This document shows positions 43,756-52,227 of a stretch of DNA of 64,000 nt, piece after piece. Origin of the DNA: Haladaptatus caseinilyticus (GTDB lineage Archaea > Halobacteriota > Halobacteria > Halobacteriales > Haladaptataceae); the NCBI RefSeq assembly GCF_026248685.1, contig NZ_CP111041.1:372001-436000 (forward strand), read 5' to 3'. The notes under the pieces were generated by a model. It had not been told where the DNA came from, ran no database searches, and saw nothing but the letters and a program-made list of their open reading frames with translations. The position numbers and the translations under genes were made by a program. The first letter of the stretch is position 1. Each line of letters opens with the position of its first letter.

Positions 43756-44496
43756 ATGCAGAGTGCAATACAGTTCTATACCCTGCGAGCGCTGGATGAA
43801 CCGCTCGACCGGACGCTCGACCGTGTCGCCGAAACCAGCCTCGACGGCGTAGAGTTCGGTGTGGGGGAGGCCACGTCCCCGGCTGACATTGCAGACGAGC
43901 TTGCCGACCGCGATCTTCAGCTCGCGAACCTGATGGCGGGGACTGATGACCTCGAGAACCCCCAATCAGGGCTTCTCGAGGTCTGTGATGCACTCGACTG
44001 TGATACAGTGGTACTCGGTTATCTCGATGCGTCCTACTTCGAGTCAGTCGAACGGGTCGAGGAAACCTCTACCATGCTCTCCGAGTTCGCCCGGACATTG
44101 GACGAGTACGGATTGAACTTCCACTATCACAACCACGACCACGAATTCGGCGAAATCGGAGGGAGGACGGCGTTCGACATACTCCTCGAGTCCGTCGACG
44201 AACGGGTCGGGTTCGAACTCGATCTCGGGTGGATCGGAACCGGTGGCGACGACCCCTACGCCCGTCTCAACTCGCTTGGTGACCGTGTGTCGTCCGTTCA
44301 TGTGAAGGACATGCATTTCGAGACTGGGAAGTTCGTGAGTCTCGGGGAGGGCGACTTAAACCTCGACAGGGCGATTCGAACCGCACAGGAGCAGAACGTC
44401 GAGTGGGTGATCTACGAAAATGACGAACCCGACGACCCCGTAACCGAGCTTGAACACGGCGCTGATCGCCTCGCCGACGAGGTCAAGAACACATAG
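43756..44496 (+). CDS. Sugar phosphate isomerase/epimerase family protein (TIM barrel), copy 2
   Basis: 246 residues. Paralogue of the barrel at 41502-42260: both start with AIQ(L/F)YTL and share FELDLGWI, a K-D after strand seven (VHVKDMHF) and WVIYENDEPDDPV near the end. Metal-ligand histidines and glutamate sit in NFHYHNHDHEFGEIG. The ATG at 43756 follows a short promoter; an upstream in-frame ATG at 43495 was rejected because that extension is not acidic. Likely acts on a keto-sugar or sugar phosphate with the oxidoreductase and ThuA. Confidence 0.9.
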   Translation: MQSAIQFYTLRALDEPLDRTLDRVAETSLDGVEFGVGEATSPADIADELADRDLQLANLMAGTDDLENPQSGLLEVCDALDCDTVVLGYLDASYFESVERVEETSTMLSEFARTLDEYGLNFHYHNHDHEFGEIGGRTAFDILLESVDERVGFELDLGWIGTGGDDPYARLNSLGDRVSSVHVKDMHFETGKFVSLGEGDLNLDRAIRTAQEQNVEWVIYENDEPDDPVTELEHGADRLADEVKNT

Positions 44497-44519
44497 CTCC
44501 CGGGTTTCGGAGCACGAAT

Positions 44520-45794
44520 TCACGAATCCGGATCACCGTTAGTCTCCCGAAGCGCAACGTCGGCTGCTCCACGAACAGCTTCCGAGGGATCATTCTCGCG
44601 TAACGAAGCCAGCTTCCTCCGATCGTCGGAATCAGCGACGTATCCGAGCGCGAACGCTGCACGAGCGCGAACGGAGTCGGATTCTGCATCGAGTGCAGCT
44701 CGGATCGCTGTGGACGTTACGGATGCCTCGTCGGGGAATCGCTCCGTGAGATACGTGAGAAGCGCCGCGCTTCCTGCACGAGCGGTTTGGTCGTCGACGG
44801 ACAGTAACTCGCCGAGATCTGAAATCACTGACCGTGCAGCGGCCGTTGTCTCTTCGAATCGGATCTCGGCACAGTGTGCGAGCGTTTCAGCAGCTACCCC
44901 GCGGATAGCAAGTGGTGCGTTGCTGTCGCCGACGACCCTTACCAGTGGGTCTATCGCCAGCCGAGAGTTATCGACGTCGGATCGAACGAGAGCGGCGACG
45001 GTATCGGTGGCCCAACGTCGAACCGGAACCGCGACATCCGCCTCGATCGCATCGAGAAGCCGATCGTCGAGCGGCACGGCTGAGGGGTCCTCTCGAGCGA
45101 CGGTCGCTATCGTCTCCGCAGAGATGACGCGCAGTCGAAGTCGTCGGGTGCGCGCGTCTGCCATTCGCTCGGTGACAGGTGACTTCCCGGGAGTCGTTTT
45201 TCCAGGGACATCGATGTCAGTCGGTTCGGTTTCGGATCCCGTTCGTTCGCATGGGAGAACATCCAACAGCGCGGGAACCGCTGGTTCAATTGATGCAGAG
45301 TCGGCTTGAGCTATCGCAAGCAAACACCGTGCGGCTAGTTCCCGTAGATTCGGAAACTCGCTCTCGAGATGTTCAGCGAGGGTTTGAACACCGCGGGCGC
45401 TTGCATCAGGTGCGTGTGGGGCAACCTCCATCAGGGCATGTGTCGCATTGATTCGAGGGAGAGTTGCATCATCGTCAAGGCACTCGACAAGGCTAGGTGT
45501 CAGAGCAGACAGAAGTGTCGGTCGATTTTCGGCGACGCTTCCGACGACCGTTGCTGCTGCGTTTCTAACTTCGGGGTCCGGGGAGGAAAGGGCGTTCCGT
45601 AGCACCTCCACAGCATGGTCACGTTGGTCGGGATTAGCCTCTATTACCGTCACAATGGCTCCAACAAGCCCGTCTCGACCGACCACTTCCGGGGCAGTCA
45701 ACAGTGAAACCGCGTCGGAGACAGGTACCGTGGCCGGTTCGTTTCGTGCACGCGACAGAAAGTCAGTACCGTCACCCGTATCGTGGTGAGCCAT
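44520..45794 (-). CDS. HEAT-repeat protein
   Basis: 424 residues built of about nine to ten HEAT-like repeats, each with a proline-less helix pair and the Ala/Asp pattern (for instance VRNAAATVVGSVAENRP, VRARAAFALGYVADSDD). Such alpha-solenoids are protein-binding scaffolds; haloarchaea have several of unknown role. Very acidic, no signal peptide. It interrupts the carbohydrate genes and is convergent with the second epimerase (23 bases apart), so a functional link is uncertain. Confidence 0.85.
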   Translation of the reverse strand: MAHHDTGDGTDFLSRARNEPATVPVSDAVSLLTAPEVVGRDGLVGAIVTVIEANPDQRDHAVEVLRNALSSPDPEVRNAAATVVGSVAENRPTLLSALTPSLVECLDDDATLPRINATHALMEVAPHAPDASARGVQTLAEHLESEFPNLRELAARCLLAIAQADSASIEPAVPALLDVLPCERTGSETEPTDIDVPGKTTPGKSPVTERMADARTRRLRLRVISAETIATVAREDPSAVPLDDRLLDAIEADVAVPVRRWATDTVAALVRSDVDNSRLAIDPLVRVVGDSNAPLAIRGVAAETLAHCAEIRFEETTAAARSVISDLGELLSVDDQTARAGSAALLTYLTERFPDEASVTSTAIRAALDAESDSVRARAAFALGYVADSDDRRKLASLRENDPSEAVRGAADVALRETNGDPDS

Positions 45795-45865
45795 TTGGAT
45801 TCATCCGTAGTCTGGCAGTAGTCCCTCAAAGAGTTGACGAACTGTGTGAGCAGTTACCACAACGC

Positions 45866-45872
45866 TTTTAAT
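45866..45872 (+). promoter_or_regulatory. TATA box
   Basis: TTTTAAT 26-32 bases before the ATG at 45898, fitting a leaderless mRNA for the small membrane protein. Confidence 0.5.
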
Positions 45873-45897
45873 CCTGAACACAGAAACTTCACTAACT

Positions 45898-46176
45898 ATG
45901 GGAACAGTCAATGATTCGACCAGCGAGAGCGGGTCGTCCGGACGGGGGTCCGATCATGGGGCATTTTCGATCGTTACCGAGCCACTCCTTCGCGTCCTCC
46001 TTGCGATCAGGGGATCGTTCCTCCTTTTCATTGCCTCGGTTGGTGTTCTGTTTATCGTGACGGGTGCGACCATCATGGATGAAGTTCTCGCTGGAATGTT
46101 CGGCATCTGGGGCGTGAGCTGCCTTCTCTATGCTGGCCTCGGCTATGGTCTGCTCAAGCTCATCGGTTATCACTGA
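45898..46176 (+). CDS. Small membrane protein
   Basis: 92 residues: a Ser/Gly/Asp-rich cytoplasmic leader (1-28) and two hydrophobic helices (about 38-60 and 64-88). Short loop MDEVLAGMFG between. No family known. The TATA box and clean start support it. It lies between the HEAT-repeat and oxidoreductase genes, on the opposite strand. Confidence 0.62.
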   Translation: MGTVNDSTSESGSSGRGSDHGAFSIVTEPLLRVLLAIRGSFLLFIASVGVLFIVTGATIMDEVLAGMFGIWGVSCLLYAGLGYGLLKLIGYH

Positions 46177-46310
46177 GATCGCTGTGAAAGACACTTCACG
46201 GATCGACAGGTCGCGTTTGTGAGTCCCGTTTTCTGGGTGGACCGAGAACAGTTTCGACGACGATAGGTGTATTTCTCGTTCACATCGCTGCCGACCGCTT
46301 TTCCCCCGGC

Positions 46311-47435
46311 TTAATCCGAGGCCGGTTCCGGTGTGAGTGCCCCTGACTCGACCATCGCCACGAGTGGGTTGTCATCGAAACTGAGCGGGAATTCGATTCG
46401 GCCACGGCGACGTGCTGACTCCCACGCGCCGAAGATGAGTTTCGTTGCCCGGAGGGCGTTCTCGCCGGAGAGGTCCGATGATTCGTCGGATGACAGGCTT
46501 TCGACGACGTCCGCGACTGCCCGTCGAAGGAACACCTGATCCTTTTCGAGACTGGTTACATCTTTCGCCCCGTGAACGTCTTCATCGGTATCGATGGTTT
46601 CCCATCCCGTCGAACCCGTTCGTCGAACGCGTAGAACCGGCCCTGGTTCGCCGCCACCGAAGCCGACTCCGATTTCGATAGTGCCGTCACTACCGATCAG
46701 GCGGTTGTGGCAGTCGACGAGTTGTGCCCCCGAGCCAGTACCAGTCACTGCGAGACCGTGAACACCGCTCTCGTACTCCCACTGTACCAATGCTTGGTTT
46801 TCGTTGTGTGCTCCGAAGAAGATGTTTTCCTCGCTGTAATCGATCTGTGCGAGGACCCATTTCGGATCGGATTCGTCTACGTAGAAGTTACTCAGGTCGA
46901 ACGAGTGGGAACCGTAGTCGAAGAGTGTGCTGGCGGAGAACTCGACACGCTGAAGTTCTCCGATGGCACCGTCGTTGAGCAACGCCTTCGCCTTACGGAA
47001 CGGTCCGCCGAAGCGGCGCTGGTGGTTGAAGGTGAGCTGGACGTTCCCTTCGGATGCTTCGGTAACCATTCGTCGGCAGTCACCCCATGTATCAGCCATC
47101 GGCTTCTCACAATGGATGGCATCGGGAATGCCAGTCTGAATACAACCGACGACGATATCAGCATGAATGGCCGGTGGAACACAGACACTAACGATATCCG
47201 GCTCCGTTTCTTCGAGCATCGTCTCGTACGATTCGTACACGTTCGAATCAGAGATGGCAAAGCTGTCGGCGAACGCATCACCGTTTTCACGAACGATATC
47301 GGCGCACGCGACGAGTTTGCAGTCGTTTCGGGAGTCGTAGGCCATTGCGTGTCGGTACGCCATCGCGAACCCGGACGCGTCCGGACTCTCGGGGGCGGGA
47401 CCGGTTCCGACGAAGGCGATACGGTATGTTGTCAT
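46311..47435 (-). CDS. Gfo/Idh/MocA family oxidoreductase
   Basis: 374 residues. N-terminal Rossmann domain with IAFVGTGPAP (6-15), VSVCVPPAIHADIV (82-95) and the catalytic CEKPMADTW (109-117), followed by the C-terminal alpha/beta dimer domain. The family oxidises or reduces sugars at one hydroxyl with NAD(P), and several members make 3-keto-glycosides. It lies just downstream of the ABC importer genes on the same strand with a 157-base gap and its own likely promoter (GGTTTTAGTGG), so probably acts on the imported sugar. Confidence 0.92.
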   Translation of the reverse strand: MTTYRIAFVGTGPAPESPDASGFAMAYRHAMAYDSRNDCKLVACADIVRENGDAFADSFAISDSNVYESYETMLEETEPDIVSVCVPPAIHADIVVGCIQTGIPDAIHCEKPMADTWGDCRRMVTEASEGNVQLTFNHQRRFGGPFRKAKALLNDGAIGELQRVEFSASTLFDYGSHSFDLSNFYVDESDPKWVLAQIDYSEENIFFGAHNENQALVQWEYESGVHGLAVTGTGSGAQLVDCHNRLIGSDGTIEIGVGFGGGEPGPVLRVRRTGSTGWETIDTDEDVHGAKDVTSLEKDQVFLRRAVADVVESLSSDESSDLSGENALRATKLIFGAWESARRRGRIEFPLSFDDNPLVAMVESGALTPEPASD

Positions 47436-47592
47436 GGGGTGTCTCTGTCAATCAATCTCGAGGATTACCACTAAAACCTTTCGTCAGATGGTGATTTGAA
47501 GGCAGTACCGTCTTGCGATTTCGGAGGAGACCCACCGCTACTTGCCGGGCGAATGGGAGACGATCGATCGTCGACAGCCACGAACCGTTCGG

Positions 47593-48744
47593 TCAGTCGC
47601 TTTCGGAATCAGCCGTGTTCGTTGCTGACGTGTCGTCGAGTTCTGAGGCAGGACTGAGTCCGTCGTCCAGTTCCTCACTCTGCCAATATTCGCTTATACT
47701 GTCGGTGCGAAAGCAAGCAGCTCGATGTTCGTTGCTGGTGTGTTCCATCGGTGGCGACTCCCGTTTACAGAGCTCGCGAGCCTCCGGACAGCGCGTATGG
47801 AACCGACAGCCGCTCGGCGGATTCGACGGATCGGGGACGTCGAGCGATCGAAGCGGCGGCTGCTCGACGTTCTTCGAGAGGAGGTCCGGTGTGGCCCACT
47901 TCAGGACTTTCGTGTATGGATGTTGGGGGTCATCGATGATCTGCTCGACCGGTCCGATCTCGACGAGTTCGCCGAGATACATGATACCGATACGCCCGTC
48001 AGCTTTGCTCGCAATGTACTTCGCGTTCGAGAGGTTGTGGGAGATGAACAGGTACGAGGTGTTGAACAGATCCTGTAGTTCGAGCATGAGATCCATCATC
48101 TCGACGCGCAGCGACACGTCGAGCGCACTGATGGATTCGTCCGCGAGGATGAGATCCGGATTCATGAGGAGTGCCCTGATCAGCGCGACTCGCTGCTGCT
48201 CCCCGCCCGAGAGCTGGTGTGGATACCGATTCGCGTAGTCTTCCGACGGCGTCATTCCCACGCGGTCGAGCATGGCGAAGATGCGTGCCTGCCGGTCTTC
48301 CTTCGAAAGGTTCGGCTGCCAACGTTTCAAGGGATCCTCGAGTGCAGATTCGACGGTATAATTGGAATTCATCGACGAACCAGGATCCTGATGGATTATT
48401 TGGAGTGACCGACGAATCTCGCCCCACGGGATTTGACTCTCGTCGTTCGATAGTCGCTTTACGGGGTTGAGAGATTCCGAGCGTTTTTTCGCCTCCCAAA
48501 CATCCTGGCCGCGATACGTCACGGCGCCTCCAGTCGGTCGCTGGAGTGCCACCGCTGTCTTTCCGAGCGTGGTCTTCCCGCAGCCGGACTCACCGACGAG
48601 AACGACAACATCGTTCTCCGGAATCTCGAGACTGACACCATCGACGGCACGTACCGTCTCCGATCCACCGAGACCCATCAGCGTGTTATTCTCGAAATGG
48701 ACGTGAGCATCCTCGATGGAAAGGAGGGGTTCGTCGGTGCTCAT
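47593..48744 (-). CDS. ABC transporter ATP-binding protein, OppF/DppF type
   Basis: 383 residues. Walker A GESGCGKTT (51-59), signature LSGGEQQRVALIRALL and Walker B LILADESISALD. The last is unusual: most such proteins have DEPxSALD; here Pro is Ser, while the catalytic Glu is kept. The C-terminal oligopeptide-type extension (HPYTKVL then CRFHTRCPEARELC and a late Cys) is complete. It overlaps the OppD-type gene by 4 bases and has a near-perfect ribosome site. Energises import by the permease pair upstream. Confidence 0.92.
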   Translation of the reverse strand: MSTDEPLLSIEDAHVHFENNTLMGLGGSETVRAVDGVSLEIPENDVVVLVGESGCGKTTLGKTAVALQRPTGGAVTYRGQDVWEAKKRSESLNPVKRLSNDESQIPWGEIRRSLQIIHQDPGSSMNSNYTVESALEDPLKRWQPNLSKEDRQARIFAMLDRVGMTPSEDYANRYPHQLSGGEQQRVALIRALLMNPDLILADESISALDVSLRVEMMDLMLELQDLFNTSYLFISHNLSNAKYIASKADGRIGIMYLGELVEIGPVEQIIDDPQHPYTKVLKWATPDLLSKNVEQPPLRSLDVPDPSNPPSGCRFHTRCPEARELCKRESPPMEHTSNEHRAACFRTDSISEYWQSEELDDGLSPASELDDTSATNTADSESD

Positions 48745-49856
48745 ACTCCACCTCCCATGTCCGATCCACGGGTTCCGGCAATATCAGTATTCGCCGTCTC
48801 CCCATCGTCGGGAAGGTAATTAAGCTGAAGTCGCTCCCTAGCTTCATCGGGGTAGAAGCAGGCTGCACCCTGGTCGTTCCCGAGGCCAAACATTTCCGGG
48901 TTTGCGCGTCTGCACTGTTCGTCGGCGAGCGGACAGCGTGGATGATACGAACAGCCATCCGGGATGTCGACGGGATCGGGGGCGGAGCCTGGAATCGCCT
49001 CCATCTCCTCTTCTACCGTGGCAAGGTTGGGAACGGAGTTCAGGAGTGACCGGGTGTACGGGTGAGCCGGACGCCGGAGAATGTCCTTCGTCTTGCCGAG
49101 TTCGATGAACTCGAACGCATACATTACCCCGAGACGGTCGGCGATGTCCGAGACCAACGAGAGGTCATGAGTGATGAACACCATCGTCAATCCGTACTTC
49201 TCCTTCAACCGGTTGAGGAGGCTGATGATAGAACGCTGCATCAGTAGGTCGAGCGCAGCCGTGGGCTCGTCCATCACCAGTACGTTGGGCTTGAGGATGA
49301 GCGAGAGGGCGATGAGTGCTCGTTGTTTCATTCCGCCGCTCAGTTCGTGTGGGTACGAGTCGAGCACGATATCGGCATCGAGGTGAAGATCGGTCAGGAT
49401 TTCCCGTGCGCGCTCCATTCCCGCACCGATGTCGTAGTCGTGTTCGTTGAGCGTCTCCCAGAAATGTGACCGAACGGTCATCGTCGGGTTAAACGCGCTC
49501 TGAGCACCCTGTACCATGAACGAGACTTCTTCCCAGCGCACTTCCTTCAGCTCGGAGGGAGCGAGCGAGTGGAGGTCGACCGGTTCTCCCTCCTCCGGGT
49601 GATAGATGATCTCGCCCGAGAACTCTCCCGGATCGACAACGGCGTTCAACAACGAATCCGCGAACATGGACTTGCCGGAACCGGACTCGCCCACGACACC
49701 CAACACCTCGTCGCGCATGATCTCGAGATTCACGTCGTTGAGGACACGCGACTCGCCGCGTTCCATGTCGAACGTGACCGAGGCATTGCGGACTTCAAGC
49801 ACGACATCGCCGTCGACATCGGTTGCTGGATTCCGCTTCGGTGTCTCGATGGACAT
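48741..49856 (-). CDS. ABC transporter ATP-binding protein, OppD/DppD type
   Basis: 371 residues from ATG 49856 (a GTG at 49859 is also possible). Walker A GESGSGKSM, signature LSGGMKQRALIALSLI, Walker B VLVMDEPTAALD are all intact. The C-terminal extension has HPYTRSLLNSVPNL and the four-Cys module (CSYHPRCPLADEQC, then a late Cys). A GGAGGTG ribosome site at 49864-49870 serves it. Pairs with the OppF-type subunit to form the heterodimeric ATPase of the importer. Confidence 0.92.
   Translation of the reverse strand: MSIETPKRNPATDVDGDVVLEVRNASVTFDMERGESRVLNDVNLEIMRDEVLGVVGESGSGKSMFADSLLNAVVDPGEFSGEIIYHPEEGEPVDLHSLAPSELKEVRWEEVSFMVQGAQSAFNPTMTVRSHFWETLNEHDYDIGAGMERAREILTDLHLDADIVLDSYPHELSGGMKQRALIALSLILKPNVLVMDEPTAALDLLMQRSIISLLNRLKEKYGLTMVFITHDLSLVSDIADRLGVMYAFEFIELGKTKDILRRPAHPYTRSLLNSVPNLATVEEEMEAIPGSAPDPVDIPDGCSYHPRCPLADEQCRRANPEMFGLGNDQGAACFYPDEARERLQLNYLPDDGETANTDIAGTRGSDMGGGV
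48749..48755 (-). promoter_or_regulatory. Ribosome-binding site of the OppF-type gene
   Basis: GGAGGTG on the minus strand, four bases before the ATG at 48744 and inside the end of the upstream gene, marking internal translation start in a polycistronic mRNA. Confidence 0.6.
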
Positions 49857-49968
49857 CACTGGACACCTCCTGTCGTCGGGTTCGGTCGATTCTGATCTTC
49901 GGTCTGTGTGGGTATCGGGTAATACATTGTGTTCGTGTAGTGAGAGTTAGTCGTCGAGGCCGTCACAG

Positions 49969-51966
49969 TCACTTTTGCTTTGGACGACCCTTGATTCCAC
50001 CACGTTTCGTTAACCACTCGGGGTTCCCCATTCCGAGTTCGGGTTCCCCGTTTGGAGCGAAGATGAAGTCGCCAGTGTCACCCCACATACTGTACACGTC
50101 GCTAAAGATTTCGATGTGAAGGGCCTGGAAGTTGTGGTACCATGCCGCCTTCTTGGCATATTTCGACACTTCCTCTTCCGTCTGTGCGAGTTCCATGCCA
50201 CGGTTCCACTCGAACGGGCGGAAGCGTTGACCGTTACCGGAGATTTCCTTAGCGCCAACCTTGGCGGGGAATTTCGGCGTCGGATTAAACGGATGGTTGT
50301 ACACGGGACTCGTATCGCCCTCGATCTTCGGTCGAGTGACTTTGTTCGAACAGCCTCCAGGCGTGTTCGGATCGGAGACGAGGTCTTCGTACGTGCCGAA
50401 TCCGTTGTATCCTGATGACCGACTGAGGTCGTAGAATCGGGTTGGATGGGGTTCGTTCGTTCCAATAGGATACTGATTGATATCGAAGTCGTAGCTCTCG
50501 TATGCGACCTTCCCCCAGGAACCGCTCTCCGGCGAGATGAAATCGTTCTTGATGCCGAAAGCGTTGAGCATCTCCGAGTGGGTTTTCGCGGACATGGGCC
50601 ATGGACCCCAATCCGGGGCGTAATAACTGATACCCGTCGTTTTCTTCCCATTGGAATGGGTCCAAACGTCACCGTTCTTGGTGTAGCCGGCGTTTTTCAT
50701 CGCCTGTTTCGCCTTTTTCGGTTTGGCGCTCGTGCCGTAGTCGATGAGTTTCCCGAGGAATTCCTCGCCGAGGTACTTCTTCTCCATCGCGGGAGTCATT
50801 CCTGAAGCGATCGTTCCAGGGGTCTCCACGGGCTTGCCGTATCCCTGTTTGAGGACCTTCGCTATCTTCTCGAAATCGGTTATGTACGCGATCGCACGGC
50901 GAACACCTCGTCGCGCGAGATGTTCGTTACGCCAGTTCATACAGGCCTTCGGTCCACCAAGGGTTCGGTACTGAGACAGCGTCTTGATACCTTTCGGAGC
51001 TTTGACTTTCCCGCGCCAACTCGAGACGTTTCGACCCCAGTCGAGATTGTCCTGAGAGAACGACTGCTTCTTTTTTTGCGAATCGGACATCGCGATCATG
51101 CGGAGCGTTTCCAGATTCGTCTGCTTCGCGTACGGGTGATCCGTGACCGGTTTACTGATGATCTCCGTCGTACTCCATTCCGTCGGCTTCCACATCCCGT
51201 TTCCGAGCCCCTCATCGACGTACGTTTGGAGATCGACTTTGAGATCGATCAGCTCCTTCTTGACTGCTTGGATCTCTTCGTCGCTTTTCGCTTTCTCGAA
51301 CTTGTCGACGTACTTGCCGTAGAACCCGGTTTTGTACTCACCGATCGTGAACTCGTGTTGAATCGCGACGATGGTTGGGTTGAATGGCCGCGGTAACGTC
51401 TTTTTCACCGTGAATTCGTCCACCTTCTCGATGGACTCGTCGGACGCCTCCGGGCCGTCGCCGTAGAAGTACTCGGTGAGTTTCCAGCGCGTGATGTGGT
51501 CGTCAGCGTTGACCGGCTCGCCGTCCCACCACGTAAAGTCCTCTCGGTAATTGAACGTCACTTCACACCCATCGACTTTCGGGAGTTCTTTCAACAAGTA
51601 TGGTTGAAATCCATCCGACGTGAACGAGTAGTTCAGTGCCTTCTCCCTCCACGCGATCCAAGCCGGACCAACCTTGGTCGGGGATGGGCTCAGCGGGTTC
51701 ATCTCCATCTTCTTTGGCTGGTAGCTGAGCCACTGTACTTTGTCGATGCGAGGGTCACGAGCCTTTGAATCGACGACGTTCTTTCCACTTTCCGTGCGTA
51801 CGTCCGTCCCGATCGTCGGACCGGCGTTGTTGTCGGGTCCGGTATCACCGCCTCCGGAACAGCCAGCCAATCCGGCTGTTGCCGCACCGGTAGTCATCGC
51901 CAGCAATTTCCGCCGCGAGACGGTCGATACCGATATCTCGTCAGATGGTGGACTCTCCTTTGGCAT
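49969..51966 (-). CDS. ABC transporter substrate-binding protein, family 5, Tat lipoprotein
   Basis: 665 residues. Tat signal with RR at 18-19 and the lipobox LAGC at 33-36, so the mature protein is exported folded and lipid-anchored at Cys36. The rest is a cluster-C (SBP_bac_5) binding protein with the usual FNYREDFTWWDGEPVNADDH segment. In Pyrococcus and Thermotoga proteins of this family bind cello- and other beta-gluco-oligosaccharides as well as peptides, which suits the glucanase and GH3 genes here. It has its own TATA-like box. Confidence 0.9.
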   Translation of the reverse strand: MPKESPPSDEISVSTVSRRKLLAMTTGAATAGLAGCSGGGDTGPDNNAGPTIGTDVRTESGKNVVDSKARDPRIDKVQWLSYQPKKMEMNPLSPSPTKVGPAWIAWREKALNYSFTSDGFQPYLLKELPKVDGCEVTFNYREDFTWWDGEPVNADDHITRWKLTEYFYGDGPEASDESIEKVDEFTVKKTLPRPFNPTIVAIQHEFTIGEYKTGFYGKYVDKFEKAKSDEEIQAVKKELIDLKVDLQTYVDEGLGNGMWKPTEWSTTEIISKPVTDHPYAKQTNLETLRMIAMSDSQKKKQSFSQDNLDWGRNVSSWRGKVKAPKGIKTLSQYRTLGGPKACMNWRNEHLARRGVRRAIAYITDFEKIAKVLKQGYGKPVETPGTIASGMTPAMEKKYLGEEFLGKLIDYGTSAKPKKAKQAMKNAGYTKNGDVWTHSNGKKTTGISYYAPDWGPWPMSAKTHSEMLNAFGIKNDFISPESGSWGKVAYESYDFDINQYPIGTNEPHPTRFYDLSRSSGYNGFGTYEDLVSDPNTPGGCSNKVTRPKIEGDTSPVYNHPFNPTPKFPAKVGAKEISGNGQRFRPFEWNRGMELAQTEEEVSKYAKKAAWYHNFQALHIEIFSDVYSMWGDTGDFIFAPNGEPELGMGNPEWLTKRGGIKGRPKQK

Positions 51967-51993
51967 GTATTCGCACTCGTATTGTCGAAGTGT

Positions 51994-52004
51994 GTTTAAA
52001 ATAG
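51994..52004 (-). promoter_or_regulatory. TATA-like element for the binding-protein gene
   Basis: Minus strand TATTTTAAACA, 28-38 bases before the ATG at 51966. It allows the binding protein to be made in excess over the permease. Confidence 0.45.
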
Positions 52005-52227
52005 TTATGGTTCTGGGGTGGAGAAAGGTCGTCGTCGATCACGAGTAGAGGCATGAAGCGGAGTGGAACGGCGACTGGTCCAGGGGTGTATCGATGATTG
52101 GCCGCCAAAAGATCACAGTGAGATCCTGCCGTGATAACCCGTAGAACAATCAGTGCCGAGGAGCGGTGAATACCGTAGCACCTAGGTCACTTCGTCGAAA
52201 TCATGTCAGAGATAGTCACAATTTCGG

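Noticed and set aside
46707-47474. 255-codon plus frame opposite the oxidoreductase
   Set aside because: Shadow of the Gfo/Idh/MocA gene, which has complete cofactor and EKP motifs.
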